Shown piece after piece: positions 36,549-50,729 of a DNA stretch of 64,000 nt. This DNA comes from Aselliscus stoliczkanus (taxonomy: Eukaryota; Chordata; Mammalia; Chiroptera; Hipposideridae), in NCBI GenBank assembly GCA_033961575.1, contig CM066731.1, positions 84,093,501-84,157,500 on the forward strand. Reading direction: 5' to 3'. The notes under the pieces were generated by a model. That model made no database searches. It had not been told where the DNA came from and saw only the letters and a list, made by a program, of their open reading frames with translations. The translations under genes were made by a program, and so were the position numbers. Numbering within the stretch: position 1 is the first letter of the stretch; every line of letters begins with the position of its first letter.

Positions 36549-38125
36549 CAACACCACTATATAGAAACCCCATCTGGTTGGGGTGGAAAGGAAACCCTAG
36601 TCTAAAGCAATGCAAATAGATGTAAAGGAGACCCACACATCTGCCTCAAAACAAGGAAGCACCCTCACAGGCAATCAATGACACCTCCCCTTCACACCTA
36701 GGTGAAGTCGAAGCACTGATAGTTGACTCTGGGCTTCCAGTCCTCCTGACTTTATCCAGTAACTGGATGCCTCTGGGCAAGACCTTTAATTTCTCAGGAC
36801 CTTACTATCCTTGGTAGAAGAGTCGTGTACTGATCTTGAAGGCACCTTCTGGTTCTGGCATCCCATTTTCTCTGGAAGGTATGTCATGCTCAGAGGAAAT
36901 GGGTCAGTGTCCCCATCCCTCTGCACACACTTCTGACTGCCTATTTTGGTACATAGCAGCAAGCCCTCACACTAACCTCTGAGCCTCATCCTGCCAGCTG
37001 AAAATCCCTACTTCTGAAACATCTCGTTTATTATCCTCTCACCTCCCTTTTGTCAGGGGTTGTCACCGGTTTCATTTCAGCTGTGTGACTTGCAATCATT
37101 GTGAAATAGTGATTTAAAAATAATAATAATAAATAAAACAAGAAGCCAGGCCTTCCAGAAACAAGAAAAATATGAATATTAGCCAGAGGGAGAGAAGTTA
37201 GGTCCTGTTGCACGGATGTTCTTAACCCATAGCTCTTCACTTTCAGAAAATAAGCAAAGTCCAACTCTGATCTTGAACCTATCCTGTTCTTCTTTGCTGC
37301 TGCATTCAAATTGTCTGATGCCTCTCACCTGGTGGGGATGTGGGCAGTGTGGACCTGATATGAGGAAGGATGGGTGAGGTGCAGGGCAGAAACGCCTGTC
37401 ATGCACAGCTATGTGGGGACCATCACACAGTTGCAACATTATTTTGAGAGACAACATGAGGGTTACAGACAGACAAGCAAGGCCAAATGGTCAAAGTGAG
37501 GAGAGCCTCATTTTGGGTACCAGAAGCTTAGGAATTGAGTGAAGGGATTGGGAACTCAGGAGGAAGAGAGCAAGGGACTCTAGGCCCAACAGACAAGCAG
37601 AAGAGTAGTGTAGACAAACATAAATGCAGACAGCTAAACTCTGGGTGGCTTGCAATGTGGTAGGTCACATCCAATTAAAAGCCTAGATTAAACAGGCACA
37701 AATGACCAGCAGCTCTCAAGAAAAACTTTTTTTCTTTCTTTAAAATCTTTATTAAATCAAATGAAGATAGGTTCCTGTGGCTGTGATGTATTGCACTGGG
37801 GAAACCAGAACAACCAAATGACACATTTTCTTTTACTTCTGGCAAGTAATTAGCCTCAGTATTGCTAAAGGGCTTGTCAGCAGCCCTGTCAAGGAAAAAA
37901 GAAAACCCAACCACTTAGAAGTGCCAGGCTTTTTGCATTACTCACTTTCTCCTTTGCCCTTAAAGATACATTCCTTTTCTTTTGGTCTAATATCTCTTCA
38001 TAAGGAAAACAAAAAAGAGAGGACTGGATGTAGCAACATGTTAGCCACTGACCACAAGATGGGAACTGGTGTATTCAGGGGAAAGGAAAGCACACATTCC
38101 CACCCACAGGCAAATTCTGCATAAT
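36549..38125. other. No gene or repeat recognised
   Basis: About 1.6 kb with no nameable repeat apart from MIR-like wording around 36735-36800. Overlapping minus-strand frames at 37031-37457 (92 codons each) show no motif that I recognise. Confidence 0.35.
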
Positions 38126-38129
38126 AGTC

Positions 38130-38400
38130 ACTGATAATACGTGCAATAAATCATATCTGTTAATCCCTGCAGCTGCCCTGAAAGGTTAGCTCCAGTTTAC
38201 AGAGGAAAAATCATAAACATGAGAGATTAAGTAATTCACCCAATTCCAGGCAGATCCTGGGGGCCAGGATCTGAATCCAGTCCTGCCTGCCTCTCCAGCC
38301 CATTCTGGTGCCATCTCACAGTGTTTTAAAATATACCAGGGTCATGTGGCATCTGACATTGTGCCTGGACTAGAACAGGTGTTTCATAAATATTAGATCT
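38130..38400 (+). repeat. L2/MIR-like relic
   Basis: TTAATCCCTGCAGCTGCCC, CTCCAGTTTACAGAGG, AGTAATTCACCCAATTCCAG, GATCTGAATCCAGTCCTGCC, CCATTCTGGTGCC match the order of old L2 3' ends, with CTGGACTAGAACAGGTG downstream. Confidence 0.45.
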
Positions 38401-38465
38401 CTCCCTCCTTCTCTTCTCAGTAATAACAATTGCTCAAATATCATATGTATAAAGATTGAATACAT

Positions 38466-38640
38466 CTGTGATTCTCAACTGGGGGTAATTTTATCCTCCC
38501 AGGGGAATGCTTGGCAATATCTGGAGGCATTTTCGGTTTTCAAAACTGGAGTGGGGGGTATGCAACTGTTATCTATAGGTAGAAGCCAGGAATGCTGCTC
38601 AGTATCCCACAGTGCACAGGACAGCAGCTTTGTCTCAAGG
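38466..38640 (+). repeat. hAT-Charlie MITE (MER20-like)
   Basis: CTGTGATTCTCAACTGGGGG, then CCTCCCAGGGGAATGC, TGGCAATATCTGGAGGC, AGAAGCCAGGAATGCTGC and CACAGTGCACAGGACAGC: the MER20 order as I remember it. The right terminal repeat has decayed. Confidence 0.7.
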
Positions 38641-38846
38641 CTGTTGCTGGATGCCAAGCCTAGAGCCACTTCTGCAGCCCTTCCAACAGTTTCATCAGGT
38701 CTTAACACTTTGTATTAAATCCCTTTTAAATAGCTAGTGTAGTTTCTATTTCTGTAACAGATCCCAAATCTATACACTTTCCCCTGACCCAAACCCCATC
38801 AGATCCTGACAGCAATCACCTATGTTCAATGGGAATATGGATAGAA

Positions 38847-39030
38847 CAGTGGTTCTTTCTGTCGTCCCCAGACCAACAATGTCAACATTACCTGGAGACT
38901 TGTTAGAAATACAGATATTCAGACACCACACCAGACCTTCTGAATCAAGCTCTGGGGGTAGGACCCAGTGACCTGTATTTTAACAAGCCCTTCAGGTGAT
39001 CTTGATGCACGCTAAAGTCTGAGAACCACT
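38847..39030 (+). repeat. hAT-Charlie MITE (MER5A-like), nearly full length
   Basis: Begins CAGTGGTTCT and ends GAGAACCACT, which are inverted repeats of each other. In between are GTCCCCAGACC, ACTTGTTAGAAATACAG, CTCTGGGGGTAGGACCC, TTTTAACAAGCCC and GATGCACGCTAAAGTC. At 184 bp it fits the roughly 189-bp MER5A. No transposase. Confidence 0.8.
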
Positions 39031-39465
39031 AGATTAGAAGAATCATTGTACATAAATAGTTTTCTTCCATTTGCTAACAACTGTATCCCATTTCCTTTAG
39101 TATAGTCACACTTCATAGAACACAAATGCAGAATCTACAATCCAAAAGTGTAGGTTGAACTTGACTGAATTCTTCTCCTGCCCTGACTGAGGATGGGGTG
39201 GGAGTGGGGTGAGCACAGAGGCTGACACCAGAAGAATCTGAAGCAGGTCACGCAGACAAGGACTCTCTTCCCTAGAGGGAGAAAGAGTGAACACCACAAG
39301 TTATGTGCTAGGAGAGATGTCAGGTCAAGTCCAAATGTCAAATCCAAATCTTGTCAATACAGTATTCTGGATGAACCATAGAATTAAAGCCCTGAACCAG
39401 GTGCCCAGGAAATTGCAGAGTGGATATCAATAGGGAAGTCGAGGAGCATGTGGCCTGGAAATAAA
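39031..39465. other. No gene or repeat recognised
   Basis: About 430 bp between MER5A-like and L2-like relics. Two overlapping minus-strand frames at 39106-39347 show no recognisable product. Confidence 0.35.
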
Positions 39466-39469
39466 GAGC

Positions 39470-39610
39470 TAATTTATTCAACAATTCATATCATGTACCC
39501 AGGCCTTGGAATACTTTATGCCAGAGGAAAAATGGCAAGCAAGGTGGACATGGTCCCTGACCCCAAGGGCTCAGATTCTACTATGGAAGATTGACAATTA
39601 AACAAGTGAA
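39470..39610 (+). repeat. L2-like relic
   Basis: AATTTATTCAACAATTCATATC, GTACCCAGGCCTTGG and CATGGTCCCTGACCCC with GGCTCAGATTCTACT follow the L2 3' end order. Diverged. Confidence 0.45.
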
Positions 39611-39639
39611 AAATACATGAAGTACAAGTGCAGACCTGG

Positions 39640-40106
39640 GAGTTACAGAATATGCTGCTTTAAAGCATTTTGAAGAAAGAATTTGCTAAACAAGTTCATG
39701 CCTGTGCAGCAGCAGGGAGTAGGGAGTGGGTAACCCTCTCATGAAAACACTTTAGAATTTGCCATTTATGACATTTCTTGTGTTTTCTTTAAACCATTTT
39801 TTCCTACTCATTATTGTAGATCTTCAAAGGATCTCCCCTAGACAACAGGTTGTCAACCTGATTCAATTGCACATGAGATTTAAAATAATGAAATTTCATC
39901 TTTCTAAGCAGAATCTGCAATTGAGACTTGTCTTTTCCCATTTGTCTAAATTGGTAAAATCTGATTACACTAGAAATGTAGCTAGGTATTTCCACCTTAA
40001 TGTCAAAAATTGGTTCCTGAAAATTGGACTTCTGGCATTAAAATACTGAATGGAAACTAACCAAAAACCCCCACTCAATTTACTACAACAAAGTAAAATG
40101 CCAATA
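39640..40106. other. Flank of mariner 1, nothing recognised
   Basis: About 470 bp. A 96-codon plus-strand frame at 39759-40049 has no recognisable motif. I treat it as chance. Confidence 0.3.
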
Positions 40107-40108
40107 TA

Positions 40109-41393
40109 TTGGGTCATCGGAAAAGTCATGACATATTTTGTCTATGTTTTTCAAAGGTCATTTATTTATATAGACAACAAAGATCAATCAATGATATATC
40201 ACCTGTTTCGGTTGATAACCTTTGCCATCTTTCAGTGAGTTTCATAATTCCTCGTTCATAGAAGGACCTGTCTTCATTTGTGAAAAACTGAACAAGGTGC
40301 TAATTTACAGCCTCATCTGAATTGAACGTTATACCACACAAGGAGTTTTGAAGAGAGTGAAAAAAGTGGAAGCCTGGCAGTACAAGGTCAGGAAAGTATG
40401 GTGGGTGTGGTAACACATCCCATCCAAACTCCAATAATTTTTGACAGGTGATTCACTTGTGTGTGGTCTTGCATTGTCGCGATGGAACACAACTCCTTTA
40501 CAATTAACATGCTCTGGATGTTTTTGGATGATGGATTCATTCAAACTGTCCAATTGTCAACAGTTCACATTCGAATTGACTGTTTGTTTCCTTGGTAGGA
40601 GCTCAAAAAACACACCTTTAAAATCCCACCACACTAAGAGCATAACCTTCCTCTGAAGAATGTCTGCTTTCAATGTCGTTTGAGGCAAATCATCACATCG
40701 GAACCAAGACCGTTTGTGCACTACATTGTTGTCAACAATCCATTTCTCATCACCAATTATCAGTCACTTCAAAAAAGGATCATTTTCATCACATTTAATG
40801 AGCCTATTGCAGATGTTTATACACGCCGCCAAATGAACTTCTTTGAGTTCATGCGGAGCCCAAATATCGAGCTTGCTTACGTATCCCAGGTTCTTCAGGT
40901 GGTTGTGAATGCTTGAATGATGGATGTTCAATGTTTCTGCAATGTATCATGTTGTGTAGCATGAATTTGAGTCAATCAGTGCCTTTATTTTGCCATCATC
41001 AACCTCGGAGGGCCTCCCTGAACGAGGAGCATCACTGAGATCAAAATCACCAGCCAATTTCAGGAACCATTGTTGGCAATGACGTTCTTGTAGAGCATTG
41101 TCACCATACACTTTTTGCAGCTTTTCACAAGCTTGATGTGCGTTCTTCCCTTTGTGGAAGTAAAACAGTAAAATATGGCAAAAATGCATAGTTTGGTCTT
41201 CCATGTTCAACTTGTAAAATCTCCAAAACTCAACCAAATTGCTCAATTTGTGCTTTTTTTTTTAGCATGAAACTAGAACTGTCAGCTGTGAAATGGCATA
41301 ACAATAACATAGATGTGAATGACTTGAATATTTCCAAAAATGAACTAATGCTATCTGTTGCAAACATGTGTAATGACTTTTCTGAAGACCCAA
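40109..41393 (-). mobile_element. Mariner transposon 1, complete ends, 1285 bp
   Basis: The left end TTGGGTCATCGGAAAAGTCA at 40109 and the right end, whose reverse complement is TTGGGTCTTCAGAAAAGTCA ending at 41393, form terminal inverted repeats of about 25-28 bp. A TA lies directly outside both ends (40107-40108 and 41394-41395), the target duplication of Tc1/mariner elements. Length and the broken mariner transposase inside agree. Mariner moves as DNA by cut and paste and is often horizontally transferred. A related element in the opposite orientation lies at 46597-48287. Confidence 0.95.
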
Positions 41394-44300
41394 TATTAAT
41401 GGCTTCCAGTTTTACTCTTTGAGAGACACTAGGGTTGGGTTGACTCTCTGAGGGCAGCAAGTGGGTCATGTCTGTACCTTAGGGCCTGGCACAGGTCTGG
41501 TAAAGAGGCAGGTCAGCACTTGTTGGAGGGGTGGCTTCTGGTCTTGCTTGGTCAGTGATGGAAAGAAACCTTTCAGAACATTCTCTAACACGACTCCCAA
41601 AGGTTACTTAGGGCTCTAGAAGACCAGGAAACTTCAAAGCAACTAGTGCAAAGAGGCTCTTTCTGAATCACAGAGATAATCTAAAATCCATTTCAATTTG
41701 GCTTAGAAAAATATCCCTGTGACTTCACCTTAAGGCAGGGATATCTGTTATTCTGAGAAGTAACACTGCAAATTCTGAAGCTGAGAGCTGGTTCAGGGAG
41801 AGTTAGTAAGCTGGGCAGTTTCCCACCCTCTCATTGGGCAGCCCCCCTGGTTCTAGGCTAAGCTGGACACCGGCAGCTCCATCTCTTAGGCAGAAGCATA
41901 CCAGGGTCCCTCTACACTTGGCTCATGGACCCCTAGGCAAGTCACTTCTCTGAGCTTCTATACCCACATGTATAAAATTAGGTGTTAAGACAAGGTAATC
42001 TCTTAGTTCTCTTCAATTCAATAAAACAAATGTGTAGATGCTTGTACATATGTGCACTCACACGCTACCTTTTTCCTGAGCTGCTATCTCTCTGCTTCAT
42101 ACAATTATGTTAGATTCATTCCCGCATAGCTCTTGCCAAAATGTTGGCAAAGGAATTAAAACAAGCTTAATAATGAGGGTTGAGGAGTGGAGTGTCATTC
42201 AAATGTCTCTGTCCACCATACTTACCCACAGAAGGGTCAATGTTGATTATGCACAGTCATATAGGAAGGGCCCTATCCCTTCCTAGCTCTGTGACTACTC
42301 TGTCTCAATTTCCTCTTGTATAAAAGCAGAATATCATCTACCTTCATTGTTGAAGGGGGGAGAAAAAGGAGATAATGTATGTGAAATCATGTATAGAACC
42401 TCCAAAATAGTAAGCATTCAGTAAATGACAGTGTCTGTATATTGATATGTGCATATTAGTGTATATGCACTTATGTCTGTATATGGGTATTTATCTTTCT
42501 GTACTGATATGCATTTCTCCAAGCACTCTTGAATCTACAAAAGAATATCCAGGGAAAAATAATGATTAGATTTATCAAACAAAGTTTTCCAGGCAGCCTT
42601 TCTTACTCAAGGCAAGTGAGTGCTTGACACAGTTTTTAGTTTTCACAGCCACAGCAATTTCAATATCCCCACCATGACAGCACCTGGAGACACCTCTTTG
42701 TCAGCATTCTTCTGGTTGCCTTTTTTAAATGTCTGGGTCTCTGCTGTTATGCTTATAAGATGCTAGTGGGTAGTATGCTTGGAATTTAAAAAGCCAGGAG
42801 ACAAGATCACCTGTCATTTTCCTTTCCTCATGTTCTCATGAAGAACTAGTATATCCTACCCTAGGGCCTCAACCCTGACCTCATTGGGTCCTTGAAATCC
42901 CAGGAGCCAAACCCCAGATCCTAGGCTAGGCTCTCCTTTATCCTAAATCTCTCTGACCCCTATGTCCATTGTTGACTCAACAGTGTTGATTCAGTTGTCC
43001 AGAGTTTTCACTTTTATTCCTTAAAAGTAATAAAAAGTATTAAAAAGTAATAAAAAAGTATTCCTTAGCATAAAGTAAATAAAACTCTTAGTCCAAAGTT
43101 ATGTTTAAACTTTTCTGTAACTCAACTATATTTTTCTGTTTGGCTCCCTATTCCATAAGAATAGCAAAACAATTTTTGTGAGCTGGGAATTGTCCCTCTT
43201 CCAGGGGGTTATTCCACCTGGTAAACCTCAGTCTGTATGATCAGATAGATGTTGAGTCATATCTTATCCTACCCACTGGACCCCACAGTTCCAGCTACTC
43301 CGGTCCTTTAGGGTGTATAGGCAACAGTCTGTTGCTTCTAGGCTGGCCTGGTTCCCTGAAAACCATGAATTCCATATGAAACCTTCTTCTTAGACTCACC
43401 ACATGCCCTCCTTTCCTCTGGGCCTTACCTTCTAACAGAACATCCACTACAGAAAGGCAGCATGGATCCTCTCTGCTCCTGGATCCCACAAGTCTATCTT
43501 GGGTTTTGCCCTGACCATCGCCCTCCAAAGCTATGTTAGAGACCCACCATCTTCCCATTTCTCATCACTTTCCTCTCTATTCTCTTTTTTCTCAGTCTGG
43601 GGTATCATTTTCCAGCTTCAAAATCTGGAAAATAGCAGGAAGAAAAACAATTGATTAATATTCTAAATGTTTTATTCCATCCAAAATGTCATGTGTGCTC
43701 AGGTCCCAATATATATGAAAGTGGAGAAGGAGGTGGGCTTCTATCAGTGTTACTAATTCCTTTTAGCATGTGCATTACTTGAGTTCTATGCACTCTGGTA
43801 GGGACTTGGGATATAGAAGTCTCTGCTCTCTACATACTCTCAGTCTAGTGGGGGAGGTAGAAAAAAAAATACAACATGATAAGTGCAATAAAGAGGTACT
43901 TGTCAGATCAAGGAAGGAGTGTTCAATTCAGTGGTAGGTGGGGATGGTGTCTTGTTTGGGCTACAATAAAAAAGCACTAAGGACTGGGTGGCTTATAAAC
44001 AACAGAAATGTATTTCTGAAAGTCTAATATCAGGGTGCCAACATGGTCAAGTTCTGGTGAAGTTCTACTTCCAGTTTGCAGCTGGCCAATTTTTCCTTGT
44101 GTTCTCGTCTGGTGAGTGCAGTGATCTTATTCATGAGGGCTTCGCTCTCAAGACCTAATTACCCTCAAAAAAGCCCATGTCCAAATACCTTCACATTGGG
44201 AGTTAGGATTTCAATTTATGAATTTGGGGGAGACACAAACAGTCCATTGCAGATGGGGGACACAAAAATAGTCAGTTGCAGAAAGTCTTTCCAGAGTGGA

Positions 44301-47300
44301 TGCTGTAAGGCCCTTCTAACCAGAAGTATCCCTTCCTTCTTCCTCCATGCACTGTCAGCCATACACATAAAATTTCACTAGCATTTTCCCAGTAAGATTG
44401 CTATTTAAGCAAATACTAAAAATAAATACCACTGTTAAGATATTATGTTTTCAAGAAGGAATAACACACGAAGAGCTTCAAGATTGTGGAGTAGATAAAC
44501 ACTATGCATGTGTCCTTCCATGAACAAATTAAAATTACAACTAAACTATATAACAACCAACCTGGAGAACCTAAAGTCTAGTTAAACAGAAGTCCTATGA
44601 CTAAAAATATAAAAAAGCCATGACGAGACTGGTAGGATGGGCAGAGACACGGAACAAGCTCCAAACCTCCCTGTGGTGATTGAGAATTAGGAGGACTATT
44701 TCAGCCAAAGAGGCTCCCCCCGGAAGAACAACAGAAACCAGCATCTCACACCAGGCCCCCCAGCCTGGAGTAATGGTGCCAGGAAGAGGAGCCCCAACAA
44801 TATCTGGCTATAAAAAACAGTGGGGATTCTGACCATCCAGGTGGGATGGAAGGCTGCAGGAAACCCAGACATCCTCTTAAGCAGCCTGCACACAGATTCA
44901 CTCACTCGCAGGTACTTACTTTGGGCTCTGGTGAAGACACGGTGACAGAGCAGGCGTCAGAGACATATGGGGTGGGGGGCAGACGGAGGTGTGTGGCTTT
45001 GGGAGGAGGACTAGAAAATAGTCAATGTTTTTCCTGTGTGAGGTCCTCCTCCCATGCAGTTGGCAGGCAGGCACCATCTTTCCTGTGTTAAGCCCGCCCC
45101 CAATCTGGCCAAATCTGAATCTGATTGGCCTGGTGAGCTCCACTGCTTCATTCTGCTGATTCACTGGGACCTAGCCCTGCCCAATTTCCCCAACACCAGA
45201 GACACTTTCTCCACAAGCAGCCAACCTGCCTGCATTTCACTTTTTCTTGGAAAACTACCAGAATCTGGAAGGACCCCGGGGGCAGTGACTGGCCTTGGTA
45301 TGCTCTGAAATTTTTGCTGAGTAGCTCTAGGCTCAGCACTGGCACCAAAACATAATTTACATTAACCTGATGACCACAACTCTTTCCATTCTAGAGACTC
45401 CCTGAGACCCTGCCTCACCCAATTTGCATACCAGGGGCCTATCAGCAGCTGAACCTGCAGGAAACCAGCAGGTGGCAGCAGGCCTTGGGGTGTCCTGGGT
45501 TTTTATGGAGCTACCCTAAGCCTGGTAATAGTGGCAGACATCCTTGATTCATATAAATTGTGGCCTCTCTCAAATGCCTCCAAGTTTAGAACAGTCAGTG
45601 AACACCCGTGGGTTGCTTTGTAGCTCCTACCAGTCAGTCTCTGAACAGTCACAGACAGTGGGTTACCTGGGCTTGCACCAGACCTGGGCCTGCATAGGGC
45701 CTGCACCTTCTCAAGAGGCCCCAGAACCAACATACTTGCAGGTTGGCTTCAGACTACAGCAGAACACTGCACAATTAGCCTCACAAGTGACACACATAAA
45801 AGGTGATCTCAACAGGCACCAGAGCTTGCTGAGGTGAATCCCACTCAGTGGGGTAAGCCCCTGAACAGCAAGCAGACCATAAGCTGTGGGTGTGGCCAAA
45901 CACTGTAGCCAGTCACTAAGGGTCAATCGCACCCACTGACATGCCAATAGCAATCAAAGTTCAACTATAATAGGAGGGCACACACAACCTACACAAGGGA
46001 CACTCCTGGAGCATCTGGAGCAGATGACCAGGGAAACTGTGCCACTGGGCCCCATAAAGCCACCAGCCACGACTGGGAAACCTAACAGATCTACCTAATA
46101 CAGAGAAACAAACTCAGACTGGCAGCCAAAATAAGGAAACAAAGAAATGTGTCCCAAATGAAAAAAAAAAACAAAACACAGAAGAAAACTCCTGCAACTG
46201 AACTAAACAAAATGGAGCTAAGCAAACTGCCAGAGAAAGAGTTCAAGACAATGGTTATAAGGTTGCTCAAGGAACTCAGTGAGAACTTCAACAAAAAGAT
46301 AGCAACAAAAAGGACATAGAAACCATAAAAAAGGACCAGTCAGAGGTAAAGACAACAATAACTGAAATGTAGAATGCACTAGAAGGAATCACTAGTAGAC
46401 TAGATGAAACATGGTCCAATCAGCAATTTGGAAGATAAGGTAGCAGAAAACATCCAGTTGGGACAGCAAACAGAAAAAAAACATCCAATAAAATGAGGAT
46501 AGATTCAGAGACCTATGGGACAACATCAAGTGTACAAACATTTGCATCATAGTGGTACCAGAAGGAGAATAGAGAAAGCAAGAGATTGAGAACTTATTCG
46601 GTGGTCAGAAAAGTCATGATGCATGTTTGCCACAGATGGCATTAGTTCATTTTTGGAAGTACTAGAGTCATTTGCATCTATGTTATTGCTATGTCATTTG
46701 ACAGCTGACAGTTCTAGCTTCATGCTATTAAAAAAAATTGAGCGATTTGATTGAGTTTTGGAGATTTTACAACAAGTTGAAGATGGAAGATCAAACTGTG
46801 CATTTTTGCCATATTTTACTGTTTTACTGCCATACAGGGAACAACGCATGTGAAGCTTGTGAAAAGTCATCATTAAGTTTATGGTGACAATGCTTTACAA
46901 GAACATCAGTGCCAATGATGGTTCACAAAATTCCGTGCTGGTGATTTTGATCTCAATGACGCTCCTCAGTCAGGGAGGCCCACCGAGGTTGATGATGACA
47001 AAATAAAGGCATTGATGGAGTCAAACCCATGTTATACAACATGAAAGATTGCAGAAACATTGAACATCCATCATTCAAGTGTTCAAGGCCACCTGAAGAA
47101 CCTGGGATATGTAAGCAAGCTCGATATTTGGGTTCTGCATTAACTCAAAGTTCATTTGACTGCCCATATAAACATCTGCAATATGCTCATTAAATGTGAG
47201 GAAAACGATCCTTTTTTGAAGCGACTGATAACTGGTGATGAGAAATGGATTGTTTACAACAATGTGGTGCACAAACGGTCTTGATTCCGATGTGATGATT

Positions 47301-50300
47301 TGCCTCAAACAACATCGAAAGCAGACATTCTTCAGAGGAAGGTTATGCTCTCAGTGTGGTGGTATTTTAAAGGTGTCATATTTTTCGAGCTCCTACCAAG
47401 GAAACAAACAGTCAATTCGAATGTGTACTGTTGGCAATTGGACAGTTTGGGGATGAGGGAGAGAGGGAAGGTTTTGGACAGCATAGGTGGGTGACTACAA
47501 TGTTGCTGCAGAGATATGGGGGCAGTTCTGGGAATGTAACTGATAATGTTGTGAATGCTTTATGGGGTGTCAGATGGTCATGTGCCTTGTTGGAGAGACC
47601 GCTTCGGGGATGGGGTAGAGGCTTGATAACTGCACTATATACCTGAAGCTGATATTGTATAATATTGAACGTTAACTGTGGTTGAATGTATACATATAGT
47701 CACAGGATGAGGAGTACTGTGTGGGAGTGGGGTCAGGGGAGTTGTAATAGATATTATGATATCAGGGTGAGTGGGGAGGTGGATTGGGGGAGAGGGTTGT
47801 CACTTTGAGGGGTAGAAAGTATAACTATTGCACTGTTGTAAAAAATAAATTTTAAAAAAGGAAAAAGAAAAAAAAAATATAAGATATAACTGAAAAAAAA
47901 AAGGAGTTGTGTTCCATCATGACAATGCGAGACCACACACAAGTTTGATCACCCATCAAAAATTATTGGAGCTTGGATGTGTTGCCACACCCACCATAGT
48001 CACCTGACCTTGTGCCATCAGACTTCCACTTGTTTCTCTCTCTTCAAAACTTCTTGCAAGGAATAACGTTCAATTCAGACAAGACTGTAAATCAGCAACT
48101 TGTTTAGTTTTTCACAAATGAAGATAGGTACTTCTATGAATGAGGAATTATGAAGCTCATTGAAAGATGGCAAAAGGTTAACGAACAAAACAGGCAATAT
48201 ATCATTGATTGATCTTTGTTCTCTATATAAATAAATGACCTTTGAAAAACATAGACAAAATATGTCATGACTTTTCTGACAACCCAATATTTGAAGAAAT
48301 AATAACTGAAAAGTTTCCTAACCTGGTGAAGGAAATGGACATACAAGTCCAGGAAGCACAGAGTCCCAAACAGTATGAACCCAAAGAGGCCTACACCCAG
48401 ATACATTATAATTCAAACGGCAAAGGTTAAAGAGAAAGAAAGAATCCCAAAACCATCAAGAGAAAAGCAACTAGTAACTGATAAGGGAGCTCCGATAAGA
48501 TTGTCAGTTGATTTCTCAACAGAAACTTTGCTGGTCAGGAACTACTGGCACAAAATCTTCAATATAATGAAAAACAAGACCTACAACCAATACCATTCTG
48601 CCTAGTAAAGCTATCTTTTAAAATTGAAGGGCATATAAAGACCTTTCCAGACAAAAAAAGCTAAAGGAGTGCATCATCACCAAACCAGTATTCCAAGGAA
48701 TGTTAGAGGGATTTATTTAAGATGGGGGCAGGGGGAGATCAAAATTATGAATAATAAAATGGCAATAGCTACATATCTCTCAACAATTACTTTTGATGTA
48801 AATGGATTAAATGCTTCAATCAAAAGACAAAGAAGGGCTGAATGGATAAGAAAACAAAATCCTTACATATGCTGCCTACAAGAGACTCACTTCAGATTGA
48901 AAGACACACACAGGCAGAAAGTAAAGGGATGAAAAAAAGCATTTCATGAAAATAGAAATAAAAGAAAAAGGACGGAATAGCAATACTGATTCCAGACAAA
49001 ATAGACTTTAAAACAAAGGCTATAAGAAGAGACAATGAAGGACCTAGTAATCCCACTTCAGGGTATTTATCCAAAGAAACCCAAAACACTACTTCGAGGG
49101 GATATGTGCATCCATATGTTCATTGCAGCGTTGTTTATAATGGTCAAGAGGTGAAGGAGGCCTGGGTGTCCATTGATGGAAGAATGGATAAAGAGGAGGT
49201 GGTACATATATACAGTGGACTATTGCTCAGCCATGGAAGGGAGTGGGTTCTTGCCATCTGAGGGGGAAAGGATCAACATGGAGGGTATTGTGCTGAGTAG
49301 AGTACATCAGACGTGATTTCACTTATATGTAGAATATAAAGAATAAAATCAACAAACAAATAAAACAAACTCATAAATACAGATAAATTTTGATGGTTGC
49401 CAGAGGGGAGCGGGGTTGGGGGTGTGGGTGAAAAAAGGGGAAGGGATTAAGGTGTACAAATTGGTTATTACAACATAGTTACGGGGATATAGGGTATAGC
49501 AGAAGGAATATTGTCAATAATATTGTAATAATTATGTATGATATCAGATGGGTACTAGATTGTTGAGGTGATAGATGGGAGAGGGTTGGGGACAGGGTGA
49601 AAAAGGTGAAGGGGTTAAGAAGCACAAATTGGTAGTTACAACATAGTCATGGGGATGTAAAGTAAAGCACAGGGAATATAGTCAATGATATTGTAATAAC
49701 TATGTATAATGTTAGATGGGTACTAGTCACGGGGATCACTTCTTAAACTATACAAATGTTTAACCACTATGCTGTACACCTGAAATTAATATAAAATAAT
49801 ACTGAATGTCAAATGCAATTGAAAATTTTAAAAGGGGGAAATAAGGGGAGGGGAATAAGAGGTCCAAATTTCCAGGTATGAAACAAATAAGTCATGGGGA
49901 TGTAATGTACAGCATGGGAAATACAGTCAATAACACTGTGATAGCATGGGACAGTGTCAGATGATTCCTGGGCTTATCATGGTGATCACTTCTTTATGTA
50001 TATAAATGTTGAATAACTATGGTGTACCCCTGAAACTAGTCTAAGATTGTATGTTAGCTATATTTTAAATAAAAACCTTAAAAAAATAATAAAAGCAAAA
50101 GAAAAGGAGTAACACATTATCTTAGAAATATACTGGGAGGATTTGTTTAAGATTAATTATTAATACAACCCATCTTCACCCAGAAGAGGCAAGAAGGTTA
50201 AAGAAGGGCCAGGTCCTAATCGAAGAGAAAACAGAAGAAAGGCTTGAGCACAGGCACTATCGTAGGTTGACTTCTCTAAAAGCACTGCCTGAGAAGGGGA

Positions 50301-50688
50301 TTCTTGTTCAAGTGGTTTATGAGAGAGTGCTCTCAGAAAGAGGGTAGTGGGAGTCAGATAGGGCAGGGGAATAAGCTAAGGAAGCAAGGATGTGGTCTCA
50401 GCTAGAGGTGACCTTTGCTCTGCTTCAGGATTGGCCCCACTATGAGGCAAGGGGAGAACAGAGGAGAGAGATAGTGCTTCCAGTACAGGAGGCTCCCATT
50501 GGCTGAGAGGAAGATGCAGGGAATGTTTCTCAGCCAACCCTCACAGCAGGGGATGAATGCCATCAGGCACATGGGGGACATCAATAGCATCCACTTACTG
50601 TCCAGGGACAAGCAGGGAGCTTAGGGTGCCCCACTTGGAAAACAAAAAAGAGAATGAGGCCTGAAGAGGAAAGGGAAGACTTCATAAT

Positions 50689-50729
<41 letters not shown>
